DNA of 64,000 nucleotides from Aphelocoma coerulescens (taxonomy: Eukaryota; Chordata; Aves; Passeriformes; Corvidae), in the NCBI RefSeq assembly GCF_041296385.1, contig NC_091014.1, positions 50,548,078-50,612,077 on the forward strand. The letters are read 5' to 3'. The notes under the pieces were generated by a model. The model was given only the letters and a program-made list of their open reading frames with translations. It was not told the origin of the DNA and searched no databases. This document shows, in pieces, positions 58,613-64,000 of this stretch (position 1 is its first letter; each line of letters starts with the position of its first letter). The position numbers were made by a program, and so were the translations under genes.

Positions 58613-59476
58613 TTTCCATACACTGTCCATGGTACTGCAGTTGCAGACATTTCCCTTCTGCAGCTGTAGTCAGGCTGAGAGTGTGTTGGAATAAAAGTGA
58701 TTTAGTATTGAAGTTGGGCTGGACTGTGTGTGTGGGGGGTGATTGTGGATGTTTTTATTCCAGTCTCCCTTGTAAAGTTCTTCTTGTTTGTCTTTCAGGT
58801 TAGGTACTTCTGTCCAAAGCCCCAGAAACAGCAACAGCCTTGTATTTGGTTAAATGTTTGTTTCTGTAGTTGTGTCTATGTAAAAAGCAGGAGAAACATA
58901 CTTTACTTCTGTTGGCTAAAAATCACAATTTTGATAATCCAGAATAATTTCTTCAATTTATAACTGCAAGTACAGTATGATTTATTTTATGGCAGAATTT
59001 AGTCTAAGACTTTTAGGTAGCTTCCATGGGATGATCAGGACTATGAATAAGAGCCCCTAATGAAAGATAAAATTAGGTGTTGAGCACATTATGGTGTTTC
59101 ATATCTTCTGCAGAGTCTCTTAGGAGCACGAAGGAAAAACTGGTCCTAGCAATTATCTTCATCTTTGCATTGTACTGACAGATAATGTCCTCTGCACTAG
59201 TTATTCTAGATTTTGCAGGTATTCTTTCTCAGGCTTGGGAATTTTGTTGGGTAATTAGAAAAATGTTTTTAAACTAACCCATTGTTATGTTAGTATTGCT
59301 CTTAGGTGAAATCTGAAGGTCATGTAATTTTTCAGTTTATTTTTCAATTAGCACTTGTATTTCCTTTAAAAAACAAAGTGCTGGACAGTAATTCTCACTC
59401 TTTTGACTCTTAAGACTTGTGAGGGTTTAGTGGCACTTGCAAAGTAAGACTAATTAGGGATTGATGAACGAATACA

Positions 59477-59504
59477 TCTATAAAGGTTTATAAACCTTTA
59501 TAGA
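59477..59504. repeat. 28-bp perfect palindrome
   Basis: The left half tctataaaggttta is followed without a spacer by its exact reverse complement. The centre lies between 59,490 and 59,491. It may extrude as a cruciform or reflect a dimeric binding site. No associated element was recognised. Confidence 0.98.
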
Positions 59505-59796
59505 ATGCTGTAAAGTAAGCATTTGAGAGAGCTTTTTGTGTGTCTAGTACTATTCTTTGGCTCTTTGTCAGTCACAGAAGTTTAGCAGGCGTAATGTAAA
59601 TAATCATGCACTAATTCTGGCCTGGAGGAATGCAAAGGTACTTCATTCTTCATGCTGACCTTTCTTTGGTTTTCCTCCATGGGTGATAATTTAGTTGGTT
59701 ATAGGCAAACTGTGGGGTACTGTGAGTGCTGCATACCTGAACTGAGAGGTGTAGTGAGTAGTTTGCATGTGTGTTGTGGTGTAGAAATGGTACTCT

Positions 59797-60196
59797 GCAA
59801 TTTAGTGTTCCACTGAAATACTCCAAACCATGTGCAACTTGCTCACTTCTCCCTCCCCCTTGCAGCAGGCTGGGGAGGAGAGCTGGAGGCACAAAAGGTA
59901 AAGACCACGTGTTGAGATCAGAATTTACTGGAAACAGCAATGAGATAAGACATCAGACAGTAACAGCAACGACACAAATGACAGTGAGTGCAAGAAAAGA
60001 GGCAAATGATTCACAAGTGATTGCTCATCCTGGGAAACCCCTAACAATCCCCGACTGTTCTGTCTGCCATACTGTGTGACCCAGAAGGGATGGACTCCCC
60101 TATCCCTGGAAAATGGTATAGAATAACCTCTGTGTCATAGCAGTGCCCCCTCCTGACTACTGTAAAATTAACCCTGTCCTGGCTGGAACCAGGACA
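59797..60196 (-). mobile_element. Avian endogenous-retrovirus LTR remnant (solo LTR-like)
   Basis: On the minus strand the piece begins TGTCCTGGTTCCAGCCAGGA, then 'gggttaatttt', close to the 5' end of LTRs common in bird genomes. Further on are 'cccaggatgagcaatcac' and 'ctgatctcaacacgtggtct' blocks familiar from the same family. No internal retroviral genes lie next to it. Length is about 400 bp; the left edge is approximate. The family assignment is from memory. Confidence 0.65.
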
Positions 60197-63100
60197 GTGT
60201 GGTGGTCACCAACTTTGAGCTGGATCTAGGTGCCTGCTGGAAGGTCACAATTCTAAAACATTCAGTGCCTACCGCAAGAACTAGTGCTCTGCAAAGTTTT
60301 GGCATTCTGTTCTAAGAGCAGAGATGATGAAGGACAAGCTCTTCTCTAAGTATATGATTTATTTTCCTTTTTTTTTTTTTTCTTGGAACTGTTGAACATA
60401 ATAAAATGTTTTCTGTTGTGGGTTGTTTGTTTCCCTCTTATATATCTTACCAGTGAATTATATCTGTATTTTAACTGCTGCTACATATATTGAAAATAAA
60501 ACATAATACTGCCTTTTTCTAAAAATGCAAGTGTAACATTTGTAACAAGTGTAAGCTTTTTTGAAACGTAGGGTGGAAGGCTACTTATATGTTCAATTCT
60601 ACAGCATAGTCCTTTTATAGATAATTAGTATAAGAAAACAATTCTGAAAGACAAAATGGCTTTTAAAGGTTGATGAAAGTTGAGAAGCAGATCCTGTATG
60701 TTTTGTGGAGAGCAATAAAATAAGCTTTTCAGTTTAAGCTTTTGTAAGTTAATTTTTTTTCTGTGCAAAATTCATAGTGATAATAAATTCTAGCAGTACA
60801 CTGCTGCAGTTGTGCCTAAAATATTCGACATTATTTACATATCTGTATGTAATGAATTTTGCCACCTATACCCCAAATTTGTGTTGATATGTGGGAAAAG
60901 AGTAAATGTGAGATTTGTAAACACATTTAAATAGGAAGCAGATGTAGTTGAGATGTTCAGCAATGATAATGCTGCCTGTTACAGACACTGTAATGACTGT
61001 ATAATAGATACTTCAGGGATTTTTTGATTCCTTTTAAACTGATGCAAGATACTTATTTTACTGCTCAGTCATAATACACTGAAGGCTCTGGTTTTTTCCT
61101 TTTACCTCGTCTGAAAAGACTGCTATAGTGGATCACTTACAGTGTGTATGTTCCAAGAGTATTGTAAAAGATCTCTTCTACCCCTCCCATCCCCCAAGTG
61201 TAGCTATTGGTTTTCTCTGCTGTGCTGTAGTTGATTTTAATCTAATTACTTTCCAAATAATGTTTCTCCTTTTGCTGTTCACTGAGAATAACAAGGTAAA
61301 TTACTATTAATTCTTATGCACACTCTAAGATAAATTTATCGTCTTTAGTAGTGATGAAAATTTGGGACAGTAGCTTTGGATCAAGTGCTGAATGTAAGTT
61401 ATAAATAGGACCTTTAATATATCAGTCAGTAATTACTGAATTTTTAAAGTGTCAGAGTTTGTCATGCTGTTCCCCTGTCCAAGAAGAGGGCTGCAGAAGT
61501 AGCATCTTAGTAGATGCAGAGATTGTATCTTGTGTTATACCAGTATACTAGTTCATTATGTGTGTTGGTTTAATAAAAGATGCAATCTCAGCCTACAAAT
61601 GTTGTGGCTTCTTTGGAGTAGGATGAATGTAGGAGTGTTTGCAAGGCACAAGGATATGGCTTCTTCATCTTTGGCAGTTTCAGGACTCTGCAGAGGTGTG
61701 CAGTGCTAGGAGGAGACAAGTTTTCTTTCCCTTCATGTTCACTTGCATCCTTTCTTGTGGCTGTCCTTGATCCCTGTTCTGCTTAAGGAAAACTGCTGTG
61801 GGCACATGCTGTGTCTTTAGTACCTCTGTGTTCAGGTGTAGCAAAGTGACTTGTGACTTGATGTTGAATACCTTAATTCTGCATAGTGATGTGCTATTTT
61901 ATATGCTATGAATTTAATCTAGAGGGAATATTCTGTGTGCTCTAGCATTCTTAGTCTTACGCTTAGCCATGTTTTTCAAGGACTTAAAATCTCTGTGATT
62001 ATTAATGCCCCTTGAAAAGTGTTCAGAACAATTTTTAATCTTTCATAGAAATTATTTTCATATGAAAGTTGAAAAACTGAACTGTGGAGTTTTTATTGGA
62101 AGGTGGTTACTGGGAACCTAGTTCTTTACCTTGAGATTCCCTGTGGAAGAGAAATAATGTAAATTCTGTGTGTGGTCAATTTGGAGCTCTTGCCTTACAG
62201 AGAAAGCAGTTAACCTGGCAGCTGTTGTAATCTGTTACCCTAAGGAATGGGGCAGTGGGAAGCATGTCCTTGCCACTGACTGACATCAGCATGCTTTCCT
62301 CCTCCTGGGAGAGGATGTTGCTTTTCTATTACTCTATAAGTGGATTTCTTTTCTGCACTACCTACTTCACCCAACGAGCATTTCCTTCCACAAGGTCAGG
62401 GAATTGAGTTGCTGATGTTCCAGCAGTAGCAGGAATACTTCATCCCTTTCCAAAGCTTTGCTGTTTGTATAAGAGGTGGGAATTAATCTGACTGACATTC
62501 TAGTGTAAATTTGGGAACAGTGATGTAGTCGAAACCTGTATACATAACCAGATATGAATAAACAGAATGGAAATAAAATGGCAGGAGAACACCACAAAAC
62601 CAAACCCTGACTATTCATTGTTAACTATCTACAGCCATAGTAATGCTTTATAGGCAGTCGGAGCTACCAGCATCTTTCCATGTGCAATATGTTATCAACA
62701 TAAACTCTTGATAACATCTGATTTACCTATCTGTGTGCACAATACTGATCACAAGCCTTTTCTGTTGCAGTAGCTAAGGATAAAACACTAACCTCTTCCA
62801 AAGACAAATGTCCCGTCTTAAAGCAGATAAAAATCTGTCATTTTATTAAGTCAGAGGAGCAAAAGATACTATATGTGGTCTTAGTCTGTACAGATTAATT
62901 TATCCTCTCTTCATCATTGTATGGATCTGGCCCTTAAGTAGATGGGTATTAAAAGAATCTGGAATGTGTAACCTGTTCCTTGTCAGGAAGCAGATAGCCT
63001 GGGTGCCATATCCCTGAATAATATGATATTCCCCTGCTCCCTCTCCCAAGTCCTCAGGAAAAATGTTGAGAAATATCTTTGTATAACTGAGGGAGTAAAT

Positions 63101-64000
63101 CTAATGCTAAGTGGTGACTTTCATTTTGACAGTGGACATTTGCAGTTAGGGACAGCAGAAACCACTCCGCTCTGATGTAGGAACAGGAACATGGGTTTTC
63201 AGGTTGCTCTTTAAAACACTTAATTGCTGTTCCACACCTTGCAGATGAAGACTAAACCACGCTGTAAAGTTTCTATTATAGGTTTGGAATCACACACTGG
63301 CCCACACAAAAGTAGCAGTGCAATATGACCCATTGTTTTATTTTCTTATTTCTGCACACACATTTCAGATGGAGCATCTGTGTCTTTAAGACTAATTTTG
63401 AAAGACTTTCTTATCAAATTAGACTCTGTGCTTAACTGTTTTCCTAACATATATTGCATGTCAAATACAGCCAGTGCTGTCTGTCCTGTAGTCAGTACTC
63501 ACAGTAAGCATAAATGTAAAAAGCACACATTTGTATTTCATTCTGGTTCATTATTACTTGGCCTCCTGATTCCTAGAAATTCTGAACAGCAAAACAGACT
63601 GAGTGGGTTATTTTTCTTGTAGAATGCAACTGCTGGGCTGATTTAGGTTTGTTTGCATATTAATTCTTCAAATACCTTGATTAGCAGGGGTATATGGCTA
63701 TTTATAACAGCTATATATGCTAGCCATTTTCCCTTTTAAAATTAGATTTGCTAATTGTTTTCCTCCAAACTCAGAATGTCAGTTGGTTTTTAGAGGATCA
63801 GTTTTTAGGATATGTGTGGGTAATGCTGTATGTCCAAGACTCGAATATCATGAAGCTTACTAAGTGGAATGTTGTAATGAAAAGAGAGTGATACTGTCAG
63901 AAGAGTAGTCAGAAATGTTTGAGCTCTGAAAACCGAAGCACAAGAGTCAATAAGAGCACATCTCAAACATGTGGTCATAGCAAGGGAAGAGAATGTTATT
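60197..64000 (+). other. CNOT4: Putative CNOT4 intron 1, distal part in window
   Basis: This is AT-rich non-coding sequence. It was searched in three plus frames for the CNOT4 RING exon (CPLCMEPLEIDD-type) with no match. A small hairpin (62,691-62,715) and a T14 run (60,368-60,381) are the only structures noted. Confidence 0.5.

Noticed and set aside
58318..58803. A 161-codon frame on the plus strand.
   Set aside because: It runs through the fused CR1 endonuclease and tail and then into unrelated flanking sequence. No host gene is indicated.
46600..64000. Search for the first coding exon of CNOT4 (RING finger).
   Set aside because: No cysteine pattern or phrase of the CNOT4 N terminus was found in the plus-strand frames, so no CDS is reported. 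It presumably lies beyond the right edge.

Overview
The window is vertebrate nuclear DNA, almost certainly from a bird. It has split genes with GT-AG introns, two GC-rich CpG-island promoters in an AT-rich background, and several copies of the CR1 retrotransposon. The CR1 copies include the characteristic 3' end that closes in repeats of 'attctatg'. One endogenous-retrovirus LTR remnant looks like a family familiar from songbird-type genomes, but I do not assign a species.

Positions 1-28,752 (minus strand) hold the 5' half of NUP205, the large inner-ring nucleoporin. I resolved 24 consecutive coding exons. Every one has a consensus GT donor and AG acceptor at its ends inside the window, and every exon length fits the reading frame. 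Together they give 3,460 nt, or 1,153 complete codons plus one base. From memory, human NUP205 is about 2,012 residues in 43 exons, so about 57% of the protein is present and the gene continues off the left edge. The start codon sits in a CpG island (about 28,390-29,120). That promoter carries a YY1-type site across the ATG, a CCAAT box, a ZNF143-like site and ten perfect copies of a 12-bp GC-rich unit.

Positions 29,120-44,980 are intergenic. I recognise no gene there. An AATAAA signal followed by an A20 tract at 44,919-44,958 resembles a retrocopy tail.

Positions 44,980-46,480 are a second CpG island. It is best read as the promoter and non-coding first exon of a plus-strand gene, with a clean donor at 46,033. 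Conserved gene order (CNOT4 head-to-head with NUP205 in human) makes CNOT4 the likely identity. No CNOT4 coding exon was found before the right edge, so the rest of the window would lie in its long first intron. That intron holds three CR1 pieces, an LTR remnant, a 28-bp perfect palindrome and several unproven candidate small exons.

The most notable observation is a perfect 43-bp tandem repeat (46-bp period) that duplicates the end of NUP205 exon 21 together with its 5' splice site. Use of the distal copy would introduce an early stop. I found no sign of an undescribed multi-gene system. The window is otherwise an ordinary housekeeping divergent gene pair.
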